A stretch of DNA of 64,000 nt, from positions 267,628 to 331,627 of the forward strand of contig JAHBVR010000009.1 in assembly GCA_019637395.1 (NCBI GenBank), written 5' to 3'. Shown piece by piece: positions 16,184 to 24,992 of the stretch (positions are counted from its first letter, which is position 1; each line of letters begins with the position of its first letter). The stretch comes from Vulcanimicrobiota bacterium. Its GTDB lineage: Bacteria; Vulcanimicrobiota; Xenobia; Xenobiales; JADMJV01. The notes beneath the pieces were generated by a model. That model was not told the origin of the DNA. It made no database searches and saw only the letters and a program-made list of their open reading frames with translations. Both the position numbers and the translations under genes were made by a program.

Positions 16184-19100
16184 ATGTGCGGTATCGCAGG
16201 TCTGGTTTATGAATACAATTCAAGCACCCCGGCCAAGGATTGGCCGGCACTGGAAGAAGCCCTGCAGCGCCTGCGCAACCACACTCCCGACTGGAATCAA
16301 CCCGATCCCGTCTTGCCACTGTTGGATTCGGTGGAAGAGCAGTTGCGCGACATCCGCGAATGGCCTATTCTCAGCCAGCTCTGGTCCAACCCCGGCCGCC
16401 AAGAGCAACTGAATCAAGCAGCCATCGGTCTCGATTTCTGGGATCAGCAGCTGCAGAAAGCCACCACCTCCTCCGATCTCTCCATTGCCCTGCTGGAAAC
16501 CTGGAACGCCATCAGCGTGCGCGTGCGCGATATCGGCTGGACCCTCCAGCAAGACGCTCTGGGCGGTCTGCGGCGCTGCGCCGCTTTGCTGCCGCACGCC
16601 TGGCGGGACAATCCGAAAGCTTGTTTTGAAGCCTGGAAACTGACGGTTACGCTGGAGAACATCGGCCGCATGGAAGTGCGCGGTCGTGACTCGCTGGGGT
16701 TTTCGGTCATGGTTTCGTTTCCCGAGCGCGCCTCGCTGGGCGTCTGGCGTGACAAACTGAACGAAACCCAACAGCATTTGCTCCATCAACGCCTGCAGGG
16801 AGTGGATCTGGTCGACCAGGCCATCGTGCTTGACGAGGCCAGCGTGATTTTTGTCTACAAAGTGGCCCAAGAAGTGGGCGCGCTGGGCGATAATGTAGCC
16901 CAGATCACTTCGCAAATGAAGAGGGACGAACTGCTCTGGCTGGCGCTGGCTCCGGAAACCTCCCGGGTCAACGTCTTCTCGCACACCCGCTGGGCTTCCA
17001 ACGGAATCATCAGCGAGCCCAACTGCCATCCTATTTCCGAGCTGACTCTGAAGCAGAACGGCAAAACCAGTGGCGCGCCCTCGCCCCATCGCATCATGGT
17101 CTGCTTGAACGGCGATGTCGACAACTACCAGGAGCTGTGCGCCCGCATCACCTCCGAAACAGGCCGCACCATTCCCGCCAAAATCACTACCGACACCAAG
17201 ATCATCCCGGTACTGGTCGACTACAACTTCCAAAAATGCAAAGACATGCGCGAGGCCTTCATCAAGACGGTCCAGCACTGCGAAGGCTCGATCGCGGTCA
17301 TCATGCACAACAGCCTGGAGCCGAAACGAATTTACCTGGCTCTGCGCGGCTCCGGCCAGGCCCTTTTCGTGGGATTGTGCCGTTATGGCTATGTCTTTGC
17401 TTCCGAACTTTATGGCGTGGTCGAACAAACGCAGCGCTTTTTCCGCGTGGACGGCACCACCGAGCGCGTGCCCGGCAAGCCCGACAGCGCCGGCCAGGTG
17501 GTGGTGCTCGAATCCAACGGCGCCGGCGAGATGGAGGCCGTGGAACTGTGGTCCTTCGACGGTGAGCGGCTGCCCTGCGACCAGGTGAAAATTCATCAGG
17601 CCGAGATCACCACCCGCGATATCAACCGCGGCTCCTTCTCCCATTATCTGCTCAAGGAGATCAACGAAGCTCCCGAGTCGATTCGCAAGACGCTGCGCGG
17701 CAAGTTCCAGCTGGACGCCGAGGCACGCCAGGCGCGCATGAACCTGGATTCCAAAGTCATTCCCGACGAAGCCCTGGAACGTCTGCGCCAGGGCCAAATT
17801 CGCCGGTTGCTCTTTATCGGCCAGGGCACGGCCGCCGTGGCCGGCCAGGCGGTGGCCGCCATCGCCTCCCGCGTGCTCGGTTCCAAGCTGGCCGTGCAGG
17901 CCATGAAAGCCACCGAACTGTCCGGCTACTCCATGGATCAAAAGCTGGACGATGCCCTCATCATCGCTATTTCCCAGTCCGGCACCACCACCGACACCAA
18001 CCGCACCGTGGACATGGCCAAAGCGCACGGGGCCACTGTCATGGCTATCGTCAACCGGCGCAATTCCGACCTGGTCTACAAGGTAGACGGCGTGCTCTAT
18101 ACCAGCGACGGCCGCGACATCGAGATGTCGGTGGCTTCCACCAAGGCTTTCTACAGTCAGGTGGTGGCCGGCTATCTGGTAACTTACCATCTGGCCAGCC
18201 TGCTCGGGCTGATGGAGCAGCAAGAGCTTTACCGCGAGCTGTCGGAGCTGATGCGCCTGCCCGACCTCATGAAAGCGGTGCTGGCTGACCCGGGGCGCAT
18301 CCGCGAATTTGCCGAGCACTGGGCGCCCGTGCGCCGCGACTGGGCCATCGTGGGCAGCGGTCCCACTCGCGCCGCCGCCGATGAGATCCGCATCAAATTG
18401 AGCGAACTCTGCTACAAGTCGATCGCCACCGACTACATCGAGGACAAAAAGCACATTGATCTGTCGTCTGAGCCGCTTACGCTGGTGTGCGCCGCCGGTC
18501 TGCCGCTGGTGGCTCTGAAAGATGCGGTCAAGGAAGTGGCCATCTTCAAGGCCCATAAATCGGTGCCCATCGTGATTACCACCGAAGGATTTACGGCCTT
18601 CGAACCCTATGCCGCCGGCGTGCTCTACGTGCCCAAGAGCTCGGAAGCAGCTTCGGTGCTGCTCAACACACTGGTGGGCCATTTGTGGGGCTACTTCTGC
18701 GCCGGCGCCATCGATCGCGGCGCGGAACAGCTCCGCCACGCCCGCGCTCTGGCCGTGCAGGTCTTGACCGAGAGCGATAAAATCGAGCTTTCCCCCAGCC
18801 TGCTACGCCAGGTGCGCGACCTGGGGCGCCGTTTTCAAGACGAACTCTGGCGCGGCCGCTTCAACAGCAGCCTGTCGCTGGAGGTCGGCAGCAAACTGGG
18901 CGGGCTCTTCCAGTACTTCACCGGTGCCAGTTCGCTGCGCCAGTTCGCGGCCGAGTTCCAGGCGCCGCCTACCGCCGGCGGCGTGGCCGAGGTGCTCGTG
19001 CAATCGCTGTCGCAGGCCATCGCCGAGCTGAGCCGGCCCATCGACGCCATCAAACATCAGGCCAAGACGGTCACGGTGGGCATCTCCCGCCTCGAGGAAA

Positions 19101-19702
19101 GCTACGACGGCCCGCTCTTTGACGCTCTGCGCCAGCTCTCCATCGAACCCGATTCGGTGCCTTATGCCGATCTGGTCACCCTGCGAGTGGTCAGCCAGGC
19201 CGTGCGGGAGGTCTCGGGCATCACCTGCTACCAGGTGGATGGGCTGGGCACCATGGGCGAGGTAACGGCCGCCTCCACCGTCAAGGTGATTGCCAAGCTG
19301 GGACGAGCCGCCCAAATGCGCAGCCGCGCCGACAAGTCGCACGTGCTGGTGGGCACCAAGGAATGGTGCGTGCGTCGCGGCTCCACCTACATCGGGCGCG
19401 GCCGCAAGGACCAATGCCCGATCATGATCGTACCCAGCGCTCCGCGCGGACAGGTCGAACGGCTGGCCCTGCTGCATCTGGATTTGCACGATCAACTGGC
19501 CATCGACCACAAGGTTTCGCTGTTGCGCGACCTGTCGGGTCGCTACGAGGACGTCAAAAGCCAGGTGCTGGAAACCGACGCGGAATGGACGGACGCGGTT
19601 TTGGAGGGCATCTCCGCGGCCGATCTGATTTTGCTGCCCGTCGAACAACTTACCGAGCGCGTGCTGGCCTATTTTACCAAGGGCCAGGAAGCCAGAGTAT
19701 GA
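16184..19702 (+). CDS. GlmS-like glutamine amidotransferase/SIS protein with long insert and C-terminal extension
   Basis: 1172 residues, about twice normal GlmS. The protein begins MCGIAGLVYEYN, giving the N-terminal catalytic cysteine of class II amidotransferases. That fixes the ATG at 16184, although the frame is open further upstream. A helical insert of about 140 residues follows. The amidotransferase then resumes with MEVRGRDSLG, HTRWASNGIISEPNCHP and LNGDVDNYQEL. SIS domain 1 has the SQSGTTTDT phosphosugar loop and ASTKAF; SIS domain 2 starts WAIVGSGPTR. The last 240 residues match nothing I know. Glucosamine-6-phosphate synthesis or a related sugar amination is likely. The GlmS C-terminal catalytic tail is not recognisable, so activity could differ. 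Confidence 0.85.
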   Translation: MCGIAGLVYEYNSSTPAKDWPALEEALQRLRNHTPDWNQPDPVLPLLDSVEEQLRDIREWPILSQLWSNPGRQEQLNQAAIGLDFWDQQLQKATTSSDLSIALLETWNAISVRVRDIGWTLQQDALGGLRRCAALLPHAWRDNPKACFEAWKLTVTLENIGRMEVRGRDSLGFSVMVSFPERASLGVWRDKLNETQQHLLHQRLQGVDLVDQAIVLDEASVIFVYKVAQEVGALGDNVAQITSQMKRDELLWLALAPETSRVNVFSHTRWASNGIISEPNCHPISELTLKQNGKTSGAPSPHRIMVCLNGDVDNYQELCARITSETGRTIPAKITTDTKIIPVLVDYNFQKCKDMREAFIKTVQHCEGSIAVIMHNSLEPKRIYLALRGSGQALFVGLCRYGYVFASELYGVVEQTQRFFRVDGTTERVPGKPDSAGQVVVLESNGAGEMEAVELWSFDGERLPCDQVKIHQAEITTRDINRGSFSHYLLKEINEAPESIRKTLRGKFQLDAEARQARMNLDSKVIPDEALERLRQGQIRRLLFIGQGTAAVAGQAVAAIASRVLGSKLAVQAMKATELSGYSMDQKLDDALIIAISQSGTTTDTNRTVDMAKAHGATVMAIVNRRNSDLVYKVDGVLYTSDGRDIEMSVASTKAFYSQVVAGYLVTYHLASLLGLMEQQELYRELSELMRLPDLMKAVLADPGRIREFAEHWAPVRRDWAIVGSGPTRAAADEIRIKLSELCYKSIATDYIEDKKHIDLSSEPLTLVCAAGLPLVALKDAVKEVAIFKAHKSVPIVITTEGFTAFEPYAAGVLYVPKSSEAASVLLNTLVGHLWGYFCAGAIDRGAEQLRHARALAVQVLTESDKIELSPSLLRQVRDLGRRFQDELWRGRFNSSLSLEVGSKLGGLFQYFTGASSLRQFAAEFQAPPTAGGVAEVLVQSLSQAIAELSRPIDAIKHQAKTVTVGISRLEESYDGPLFDALRQLSIEPDSVPYADLVTLRVVSQAVREVSGITCYQVDGLGTMGEVTAASTVKVIAKLGRAAQMRSRADKSHVLVGTKEWCVRRGSTYIGRGRKDQCPIMIVPSAPRGQVERLALLHLDLHDQLAIDHKVSLLRDLSGRYEDVKSQVLETDAEWTDAVLEGISAADLILLPVEQLTERVLAYFTKGQEARV

Positions 19703-19711
19703 CCCTGACTG

Positions 19712-19741
19712 TTGACAATCTCGGGTTGTACTCAGTATAGT
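19712..19741 (+). promoter_or_regulatory. rpmH promoter
   Basis: TTGACA (19712-19717) and TATAGT (19736-19741) are separated by 18 bases. Transcription would start about 15-18 bases before the L34 ribosome binding site. It begins just after the GlmS-like stop codon and should drive the rpmH-rnpA-yidD-yidC operon. Confidence 0.75.
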
Positions 19742-19764
19742 GTCCGCTCAGCCGGAGGAACAAG

Positions 19765-19899
19765 ATGAAACGCACTTATCAACCCAAAAAGAAGACTCGC
19801 AAAACCGAGCACGGATTCTTCAAACGGATGAGCACTCCGGGCGGCCGTAAGGTTCTGTCCCGCCGCCGGGCCAAGGGACGGGTACGTCTCACCTATTAA
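19765..19899 (+). CDS. rpmH: 50S ribosomal protein L34
   Basis: 44 residues starting [18 protein letters not shown] and ending in the invariant [14 protein letters not shown] region. A GGAGGAA ribosome binding site stands ahead of the ATG. L34 is a small basic protein of the large ribosomal subunit. As in most bacteria it opens the conserved rpmH-rnpA-yidD-yidC block. Here dnaA is not the upstream neighbour; the GlmS-like gene is. Confidence 0.97.
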   Translation: MKRTYQPKKKTRKTEHGFFKRMSTPGGRKVLSRRRAKGRVRLTY

Positions 19900-19902
19900 A
19901 AG

Positions 19903-20265
19903 GTGGGCTCGCTTGAAACCCTGAGAAGAAACTGGGAGTTTCAGCAAGTATTTCGCGTCGGGAAGTCAGTTCCAGGGCGCGAAATTGTTTTGTACGGCTT
20001 GCGCACCAAGCGCAAACTGGCTCGCTTCGGTTTCTCCATCAGCAAGAAGGTCGGCTGTGCCGTCGTGCGCAACCGTGTGCGTCGGCGCCTGCGGGAAATC
20101 TGCCGCCTGCACCTGCCCGATCTGAAAGCCGGCTGGGACCTGGTGATGGTGGTGCGCAGCGAGGCAGCCGAACGCGATTTCCGAGCCTTGCAGGTGGCTT
20201 TTCAGCAACAAGCTCAGCGGTTAGGATGTTGGAGTGAGCAAACCCAGCCTGCCGGCACGCTTTAG
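19903..20265 (+). CDS. rnpA: ribonuclease P protein component
   Basis: 120 residues from a GTG that starts three bases after the L34 stop. The RNA-binding signature [15 protein letters not shown] (about residues 50-64) is intact, preceded by [10 protein letters not shown]. The protein assists the RNase P RNA in 5' maturation of tRNA. Its 3' end overlaps yidD by 32 bases. The C-terminal extension after [16 protein letters not shown] is not conserved in the family. Confidence 0.95.
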   Translation: MGSLETLRRNWEFQQVFRVGKSVPGREIVLYGLRTKRKLARFGFSISKKVGCAVVRNRVRRRLREICRLHLPDLKAGWDLVMVVRSEAAERDFRALQVAFQQQAQRLGCWSEQTQPAGTL

Positions 20266-20458
20266 TCTGTTTTTTATCCGCTGCTACCAGTCGACCGCGC
20301 CCTTTCGGCCCGCCATGTGCCGCTTCACTCCCTCATGCTCCGAATATACCAGGCAGGCGATCGAAAAATATGGACTGATCAAGGGGGGATGGCTGGGCAC
20401 GAAGCGAATCTGCCGATGTCAACCATTCTATCCCGGGGGACACGACCCCGTTCCGTAA
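20234..20458 (+). CDS. yidD: membrane protein insertion efficiency factor YidD
   Basis: 74 residues from a GTG inside rnpA. The family hallmark is present: FIRCYQ, then [19 protein letters not shown], then [24 protein letters not shown] with its conserved cysteines. YidD lies on the inner face of the membrane and assists YidC. It sits directly between rnpA and yidC, seven bases before yidC. Confidence 0.95.
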   Translation: MSKPSLPARFSLFFIRCYQSTAPFRPAMCRFTPSCSEYTRQAIEKYGLIKGGWLGTKRICRCQPFYPGGHDPVP

Positions 20459-20464
20459 GCATTC

Positions 20465-21181
20465 ATGGATATCATCGCACCAATCGCAAAATTTATGTCA
20501 GGCCTGCTTGAGGCCATCAATCACTTCACGGGCAACTACGGTTTGACCCTGGTGGTCTTCGCTGCCATCATCAAACTGGTGCTGTATAAGCCCACGCTGC
20601 AGATGTACCGGTCTCAAAAGGACATGGAAGTCATCAAGCCCAAAATGGAGGCACTGAAAAAGCAGCACGCCGACGACCCCAAGAAGCTAAATGAAGAAAT
20701 CATGAAAATGTACAGCGAAGCCGGAGTCAATCCTCTGGCCGGCTGTCTACCTCTGCTGGTGCAGATGCCCATCATTTTCGGCATCCTGCGCGCCATCAGC
20801 AGCAATCCCGATACCTACCGGAGCGCTTACTTTCTGTGGATTCATCCGGGCACTCTGCAGGGTATGTTTCCCAGCTATTTTGCCTCCAGCCTGGCCGACG
20901 CCGACCTGGCCATGGTGCTTTTCTACGGCTTTATGATGCTGCTTTCGCAAAAATTCACCCCCAGCCAGGGCGACCCGCAGCAGAAGGCCATCGGCCTGTA
21001 TATGAGCATCTTCTTCACCTACATGATGTGGTCGATGAAATGGCCCTGCGCCCTGATTCTCTACTGGAGTTCTTTCCAGTTCTTCAGCGTGCTGCAGCAG
21101 GTGTGGATCCTCAAAACACTGGCGCTACCTGGGTCCGCCAAAGTGGAAGTCATCAAACCGCCCAGTCCAGCTAAAGCTTGA
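20465..21181 (+). CDS. yidC: membrane protein insertase YidC/Oxa1
   Basis: 238 residues, the short form without the large periplasmic domain of proteobacterial YidC. Transmembrane segments lie near residues 20-42, 95-115, 145-160, 180-200 and 205-220. The conserved GNYGLTLVVFAAIIKLVL start, the cytoplasmic lysine-rich loop and NPLAGCLPLLVQMPIIFGI are all seen. It inserts and folds membrane proteins, alone or with SecYEG. No lipoprotein signal cysteine is evident at the N terminus. Confidence 0.95.
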   Translation: MDIIAPIAKFMSGLLEAINHFTGNYGLTLVVFAAIIKLVLYKPTLQMYRSQKDMEVIKPKMEALKKQHADDPKKLNEEIMKMYSEAGVNPLAGCLPLLVQMPIIFGILRAISSNPDTYRSAYFLWIHPGTLQGMFPSYFASSLADADLAMVLFYGFMMLLSQKFTPSQGDPQQKAIGLYMSIFFTYMMWSMKWPCALILYWSSFQFFSVLQQVWILKTLALPGSAKVEVIKPPSPAKA

Positions 21182-21204
21182 AACCAAAAAGGGAGGTCGT
21201 CACG

Positions 21205-21765
21205 TTGAGAAATTTCTCGTCGGACGCACAATATGCCGAGGATGTGGCCGAGGAAGAAAAACCCGCTCGCTCCTCGGGCAGCAAATCCGCTTCGGCGGAC
21301 GATAACTATGACGAAGAGGATGATCCGATAGCCGATCTGCTCTTCGACATTATGGATCTGATGGGAATCGAAGCGGAAATCGAGTTCGAAGAACGCGACG
21401 ACCACATTCGCTACCATATCGAGGGCCCCGAGCTGGGAGTGTTGATCGGGCGCCACGGGCAGACGCTGGAAGCGCTCCAGTTTCTGGTCGGCGTGATCAA
21501 CGCCCGGCGCAGCCTGGTGGACTATCGCGTGGTGATCGACGTGGAGGGCTACCGGGAGCGCCGCGAAAAGCAACTGCGCGACCTGGCCCGCCGTTCGGCT
21601 CTCAAGGCCAACCGCGAAGGCCGCAAAATCGTGCTCTCCCCCATGCCTCCCGGTGACCGCCGCGTCATCCACCTGACCCTGGCCGGTGACACCAGCGTCA
21701 AGACCTACTCTGAGGGAGAAGAGCCCGACCGTTGCGTGGTAATTTCTCCAGGAGATCAAGAATAG
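21205..21765 (+). CDS. jag: Jag/KhpB (SpoIIIJ-associated) RNA-binding protein
   Basis: 186 residues from TTG at 21205, which has GGGAGG seven bases upstream; a TTG at 21178 in the same frame lacks such a site. The N-terminal third is acidic and disordered instead of a Jag-N domain. A KH domain follows with GPELGVLIGRHGQTLEALQFLVG, then an R3H domain with DLARRSALKANREGRKIVLSPMPPGDRRVIH. KhpB/EloR proteins bind RNA with KhpA and influence cell elongation and division. The gene sits in its usual place between yidC and mnmE. Confidence 0.93.
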   Translation: MRNFSSDAQYAEDVAEEEKPARSSGSKSASADDNYDEEDDPIADLLFDIMDLMGIEAEIEFEERDDHIRYHIEGPELGVLIGRHGQTLEALQFLVGVINARRSLVDYRVVIDVEGYRERREKQLRDLARRSALKANREGRKIVLSPMPPGDRRVIHLTLAGDTSVKTYSEGEEPDRCVVISPGDQE

Positions 21766-23111
21766 AGCCCACTGATACCATCGTGGCTGTCGCCACTCCT
21801 CCCGGTGAGGGAGGGGTGGCGATTGTGCGTTTGAGCGGTCCGCTGGCGCCGGTCATCCTCAAACGTCTGCATGGCCGCGCGCGCGCGCGCTGGGAATCGC
21901 ACAAGCTCTACTATGGACCCATTGTCCAGGCGGATGGACAGGTGCTGGACCAGGGGCTGGTCACCTGGATGAAGGCTCCTCGTTCTTACACCGGCGAGGA
22001 AGTGGCCGAACTCCATTTACACGGAGGCCAGGCACTGGCTCAACTGGTCGTGCAGAACTGCCTGATCCACGGAGCCCGTCTGGCCGAACCGGGCGAATTC
22101 ACCCTGCGTGCCTTTTTGAATGGCAAACTGGACTTGACCCAGGCCGAAGCGGTGCAACAGTTGATCCACAGTCGCAGCCAGCTGGCCGCTCAGTTGGCCA
22201 GCCGCAACCTGACCGGCTATTTTTCCAACCAGGTGGACGCGGTGCGCAAAGACCTGTTGCACTGGCTCTCTTTGCTGGAAGCCGAAATCGATTTTGGCGA
22301 TGAAGTGCCGGGTCTGCCCCTGGAACAGTCTTTGCTGCGCTGGGGCCGAGCTTTTGAGACGGTGGATCGGCTGCTGCAGCAGGGACAGTCCGGCAAGATC
22401 CTGGCCGACGGCTTGCGCACGGTGATCCTGGGTGCTCCTAATGCCGGCAAGTCCACCCTGATGAACCTGCTCTTGGGTCGCTCACGGGCTCTGGTCACCG
22501 ATATTGCCGGGACGACGCGCGATACCCTGGAAGAACCACTGATTGTGGCCGGCATTTCGCTGCTGCTGGTAGATACGGCCGGCCTGCGCCGGGATAGTCA
22601 AGATAGGGTCGAACAACTGGGCATCGAGCGCTCGCGGCAGGAAGCCGAACAAGCCGACCTGATCCTGTGGGTCGTCGACGGCAGTCAGGACCAACCCCCG
22701 GATGCCGAGTTTTATCAAATCGTCTTTGACCGCCCGCATTTACTCCTTTTGAATAAACGAGACCTGGGTCTGGCCCCCTGGACAGCCGATGACCAGGGAA
22801 GGCCTATCGGTCTACCGATATCCTTGCTGGAAGGCACCGGTTCGCTACTGCATCAGGTGGAGCAATTGGTGCGCGAACTGGTAGGCGAACAGACCGACGT
22901 CATGCGCCTGACGCACCGGCAATGGGAAACCCTGCTGCGCGCCCGTGAGTCTTTGCAGCGTTTAGGAGAGGCCCTGGAAGCCGGGATGTCGGCCGAATTT
23001 CTGGCTCTCGATCTGCGCGCCGCCGTGCAGGCCCTCGGCCAAATTCAAGGCCTGGACGTAGGCGAAGAGATCCTCGACCGGATTTTCTCGACTTTCTGCC
23101 TGGGCAAGTGA
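21732..23111 (+). CDS. mnmE: tRNA-5-carboxymethylaminomethyl-2-thiouridine synthesis GTPase MnmE
   Basis: 459 residues. The N-terminal tetrahydrofolate-binding domain (DTIVAVATPPGEGGVAIVRLSG), the helical domain with an inserted G domain (P-loop GAPNAGKSTL, switch DIAGTTRD, DTAGLR, and NKRD specificity loop) and the C-terminal FCLGK are all present. With MnmG it modifies the wobble uridine of several tRNAs. The start is uncertain. TTG 21732 lies inside jag with only a weak ribosome binding site, whereas an ATA at 21762 sits seven bases after AGGAG and gives a protein of the length seen in E. coli. No ATG or GTG is well placed. Confidence 0.95.
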   Translation: MRGNFSRRSRIEPTDTIVAVATPPGEGGVAIVRLSGPLAPVILKRLHGRARARWESHKLYYGPIVQADGQVLDQGLVTWMKAPRSYTGEEVAELHLHGGQALAQLVVQNCLIHGARLAEPGEFTLRAFLNGKLDLTQAEAVQQLIHSRSQLAAQLASRNLTGYFSNQVDAVRKDLLHWLSLLEAEIDFGDEVPGLPLEQSLLRWGRAFETVDRLLQQGQSGKILADGLRTVILGAPNAGKSTLMNLLLGRSRALVTDIAGTTRDTLEEPLIVAGISLLLVDTAGLRRDSQDRVEQLGIERSRQEAEQADLILWVVDGSQDQPPDAEFYQIVFDRPHLLLLNKRDLGLAPWTADDQGRPIGLPISLLEGTGSLLHQVEQLVRELVGEQTDVMRLTHRQWETLLRARESLQRLGEALEAGMSAEFLALDLRAAVQALGQIQGLDVGEEILDRIFSTFCLGK

Positions 23112-23123
23112 TAATATCGCCGA

Positions 23124-24992
23124 ATGGAAATCAAGACCGACGTTCTGGTCGTGGGAGCCGGCCACGCCGGCTGTGAAGCCGCTCTGGCGGCAGCTCGCAT
23201 GGGTTGTCGCGTCACCGTTTTGACGGCCAGCCTGCAGCAGGTGGCTCGCATGCCCTGCAATCCCTCCATCGGCGGACCCGCCAAAGCCCATCTGGTCAAG
23301 GAGGTAGACGCGCTGGGTGGGGCCATGGGTCGAGCCATCGACGAAACCCACATTCACATTCGTATGCTCAACACCAGCAAAGGTCCGGCCGTGCAAGCTC
23401 TGCGAGCTCAGGCCGACCGACCCCGCTACTCCGAACGGGTGAAACTGGAAGTGGTTTCCCACCCCAACATCCAGATTCATCAGGACCTGATTCAGGAACT
23501 GCACCTGCACAGGGGTGAAATCATGGGCGCCAGCGGAGCTTCCGGCACTCTCTACCGGGCCGGAGCCACCGTGCTGACCACCGGCACTTTTCTGGGTGGC
23601 CTGATCCATATGGGAGAGACCTCTTTTGCCGCCGGCCGGAGTGGAGAACCGCCGGCTCTGGCCCTTTCGCATTCGTTGCGAGCCTGCGGCCTGGAACTGG
23701 GCCGCCTCAAGACCGGCACGACGCCGCGGCTGCACCGCGACACTATCAACTGGCAGGCCATGGAGGAGCAGACTCCGACCGAGACCCCGCTGGCCTTCTC
23801 GGAAATGTCGCCGCTGCAATTGCCGCCCAGGCAGCTCAGTTGCTATTTGACGCGCACCAGCCTGGCCACCAAGCAAGTCATCCTGGCCAACCTGCATCGC
23901 AGTCCGATGTACATCGGCCTGATCGAAGGCACCGGGCCGCGCTACTGCCCTTCCATCGAAGACAAGATGGTGCGTTTTGGCGACAAGGATACTCATCAGA
24001 TCTTTGTAGAGCCCGAAGGGTTTGATGTACCCGAGGTTTATCTCCAAGGAGTATCCACCAGCCTGCCGCTGGACGTACAGTGGGAGATTGTGCACAGCAT
24101 CCCGGGCCTGGAAAACGCCACCATTCTACGCCCCGGCTACGCGGTCGAGTACGACTTCGTGCATCCCACTCAGTTGCAGCACAGTTTGGAGGTGACCCGC
24201 CTGCGGCGCCTTTTCCTGGCCGGGCAGATCAACGGCACCTCGGGTTACGAGGAAGCCGCCGCCCAGGGCATCCTGGCCGGCATCAACGCCGCCCGCCGCG
24301 CCTCGGGCGCCGAAACCATCGAATTGGGACGCGAACAAGCTTACCTGGGCGTGCTCATCGACGACCTGGTCAGCCGCGGAACCAGCGAGCCCTATCGAAT
24401 GCACACTTCGCGCGCGGAATACCGGCTACTGTTGCGTCAGGACAATGCCGACGAGCGCTTGACCGAGTTGGGCCACCGCTGGGGTTGCGTGGGCACCGCT
24501 CAATATCAAACTTTCTGCGAAAAACAGGGCGTCAGTCAGCGAGAATACGAACGGTTACAAACCACTCGCCTCAAGCCGGCCGATGCCGAAAAGGCCAGTG
24601 AGGCCTTCAAAACTCCGGTCAAGCCGGGCTGCAGCCTCTACGAACTGCTCAAGCGCCCCCACATCGAGTTGGCGCAAATCCGCCGCTTCGAAGGCCTCGA
24701 GGAGTTGCCCCAGCGCATCCTGGAGCGGGTGGAAATCCGCGTCAAATACGATGGCTATATGAAACGGCAGGACGACGAAGTGGCCCGGGCACGACGCATG
24801 GAAGACCGGGAGCTTCCGCCAGATTTGGAGTATACCGGATTGCGCACGCTGTCGTCGGAGGCGCGCGAGAAACTTTCCCGCCAGCGCCCGCGCACACTGG
24901 GTCAGGCATCCCGCATTCCCGGCGTCACTCCCTCGGATATCGCCACCTTGTTAGTGCACTTGAAACAGGCCCGTCCATGCAAAACACTCTAG
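23124..24992 (+). CDS. mnmG: tRNA-modifying FAD enzyme MnmG (GidA)
   Basis: 622 residues, normal length. The FAD-binding Rossmann motif is VVGAGHAGCEAALAAARMG (residues about 8-26), followed by GGPAKAHLVKEVDALGGAMG and the catalytic-region cysteines. NGTSGYEEAAAQG is the second FAD block, and the C-terminal helical domain would contact MnmE. No ribosome binding site precedes the ATG. TAATAT stands six bases before it (23112-23117), which could be a -10 box for an additional leaderless message. It starts 12 bases after mnmE and overlaps rsmG by 16 bases. Confidence 0.97.
   Translation: MEIKTDVLVVGAGHAGCEAALAAARMGCRVTVLTASLQQVARMPCNPSIGGPAKAHLVKEVDALGGAMGRAIDETHIHIRMLNTSKGPAVQALRAQADRPRYSERVKLEVVSHPNIQIHQDLIQELHLHRGEIMGASGASGTLYRAGATVLTTGTFLGGLIHMGETSFAAGRSGEPPALALSHSLRACGLELGRLKTGTTPRLHRDTINWQAMEEQTPTETPLAFSEMSPLQLPPRQLSCYLTRTSLATKQVILANLHRSPMYIGLIEGTGPRYCPSIEDKMVRFGDKDTHQIFVEPEGFDVPEVYLQGVSTSLPLDVQWEIVHSIPGLENATILRPGYAVEYDFVHPTQLQHSLEVTRLRRLFLAGQINGTSGYEEAAAQGILAGINAARRASGAETIELGREQAYLGVLIDDLVSRGTSEPYRMHTSRAEYRLLLRQDNADERLTELGHRWGCVGTAQYQTFCEKQGVSQREYERLQTTRLKPADAEKASEAFKTPVKPGCSLYELLKRPHIELAQIRRFEGLEELPQRILERVEIRVKYDGYMKRQDDEVARARRMEDRELPPDLEYTGLRTLSSEAREKLSRQRPRTLGQASRIPGVTPSDIATLLVHLKQARPCKTL

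Noticed and set aside
16220-18739. Very long open frame antisense to the GlmS-like gene
   Set aside because: Histidine-, glycine- and glutamine-rich composition and no domain; it is the codon-structure mirror of a GC-rich gene. The same applies to the long antisense frames over smc (4532-5788, 6386-7426), thrS (48290-49849), the E1 gene (55352-56446) and the PLD gene (57542-59146).
19703-19764. Replication origin with DnaA boxes next to rpmH
   Set aside because: No TTATCCACA-like repeats and no AT-rich unwinding region; it contains just the rpmH promoter and ribosome binding site.
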